Positions 63,385 through 64,000 of a stretch of DNA of 64,000 nucleotides are shown here, one piece after another. A model generated the notes under the pieces. It ran no database searches. It saw only the letters and a list, made by a program, of their open reading frames with translations, and was not told where the DNA came from. The stretch's first letter is position 1, and the number at the start of each line of letters is the position of its first letter. Source of the DNA: Dromaius novaehollandiae (taxonomy: Eukaryota > Chordata > Aves > Casuariiformes > Dromaiidae). The stretch lies in assembly GCF_036370855.1 (NCBI RefSeq), contig NC_088102.1:67651601-67715600 (forward strand), written 5' to 3'. The position numbers were made by a program, and so were the translations under genes.

Positions 63385-64000
63385 GAGAGGAGTAGCATCA
63401 AGTCATAATGTTAGAGTTTAAAACAAATTAAGATGATCAGCAAGAGGATTCAGGTTAGATAACACTTTCTCCCAGTTCCATATTTTGGATTTTTGTACCG
63501 AATGCATTTTGTAACCTTTTGGTTAAGTTGGTCTTATGGAGGGGAGGGTAGGATAGCAAACTGAAAATTTTTAGGCATGGCTCTGAGGTAAATCAGCCCT
63601 ATTGCATAAACTAATTAAAACCTATAAAGATTAGAACCAGAACTAGTTTTTCCCTAACTCATACCTTAGAAATTGTGGAAGTCTGAGTATGTGGATGAGG
63701 ATGATGTGGTCTGTGTATATTCCCTTGTCAGCTGTATTTTTGACAGTGTCATTTGCTGAGAACTCTTGTGTTAGGATATTGTGGGATAGGACTAAAGGTC
63801 CTGTTGTGATTTGATAGCTATTTTGAAAACCTAATGAAGAGAGAAAAATAAACAGTTAGTCTTCCCCTAATGAAGGGAGGCTTTTAGTGGAGTGCATCAT
63901 ATTTACAAAGAAGTGATCAAGACAAGGGGGCCCAATAGGCAATTTGTCAAAATGAAAACTCCTAACTATTCTCTGTCTCTCTGACTGCAGCAGGTTGCAG

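Overview
The window is vertebrate nuclear DNA from a sauropsid, most likely a bird. The signs are several CR1 LINE fragments, one ending in the ATTCTGTG-type 8-bp tail repeat typical of bird and reptile CR1. There are also many very old MIR-like SINE and palindromic amniote repeat remnants, long introns, a CpG-island promoter, and a conserved vertebrate gene with GT-AG introns. No bacterial-type operons, CRISPR arrays or tRNA/rRNA genes were seen.

Layout. Positions 1-24.5 kb are AT-rich intergenic DNA with decayed repeats, microsatellites, a long polypurine tract (4196-4308) and an AT-rich TAAT-dense block (17640-17960) that looks like a conserved non-coding element. At 24655-25536 lies an uninterrupted 293-codon reading frame for a coiled-coil, tail-anchored membrane protein. 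It resembles the TMCO5 family and follows a small GC-rich, CRE-half-site-containing leader. From 25.5 to 36.4 kb the sequence is intergenic again, with an old plus-strand CR1, a 15-G run and a purine-rich tract. A CpG island at about 36.4-37.5 kb carries three NRF-1-type palindromes exactly 56 bp apart and leads into TOLLIP (Toll-interacting protein) on the plus strand.

Five coding exons of TOLLIP are readable: 37130-37162, 47070-47219, 50879-51061, 53778-53930 and 55319-55409. They give residues 1-203 plus the first base of codon 204: the Tom1-binding N-terminus, the whole C2 domain and both known AIM/LIR cores. The last exon, expected to encode the CUE domain, lies beyond position 64000. 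Introns contain CR1 fragments of both orientations and simple repeats.

Points worth a second look: (1) residue 150 of the C2 domain is Glu, where human TOLLIP has Lys, and K150E is the change I recall as a laboratory loss-of-lipid-binding mutant; (2) intron 5 carries two microexon-like units (12 and 21 nt) of compatible length and phase, the second adding a LIR-like Y-F-A-L core; (3) intron 1 has a 63-nt phase-0 cassette-exon candidate; (4) the equally spaced NRF-1 array; (5) the KASH-like tail of the TMCO5-like protein. All of these come from reading the sequence by eye and need alignment or RNA evidence.
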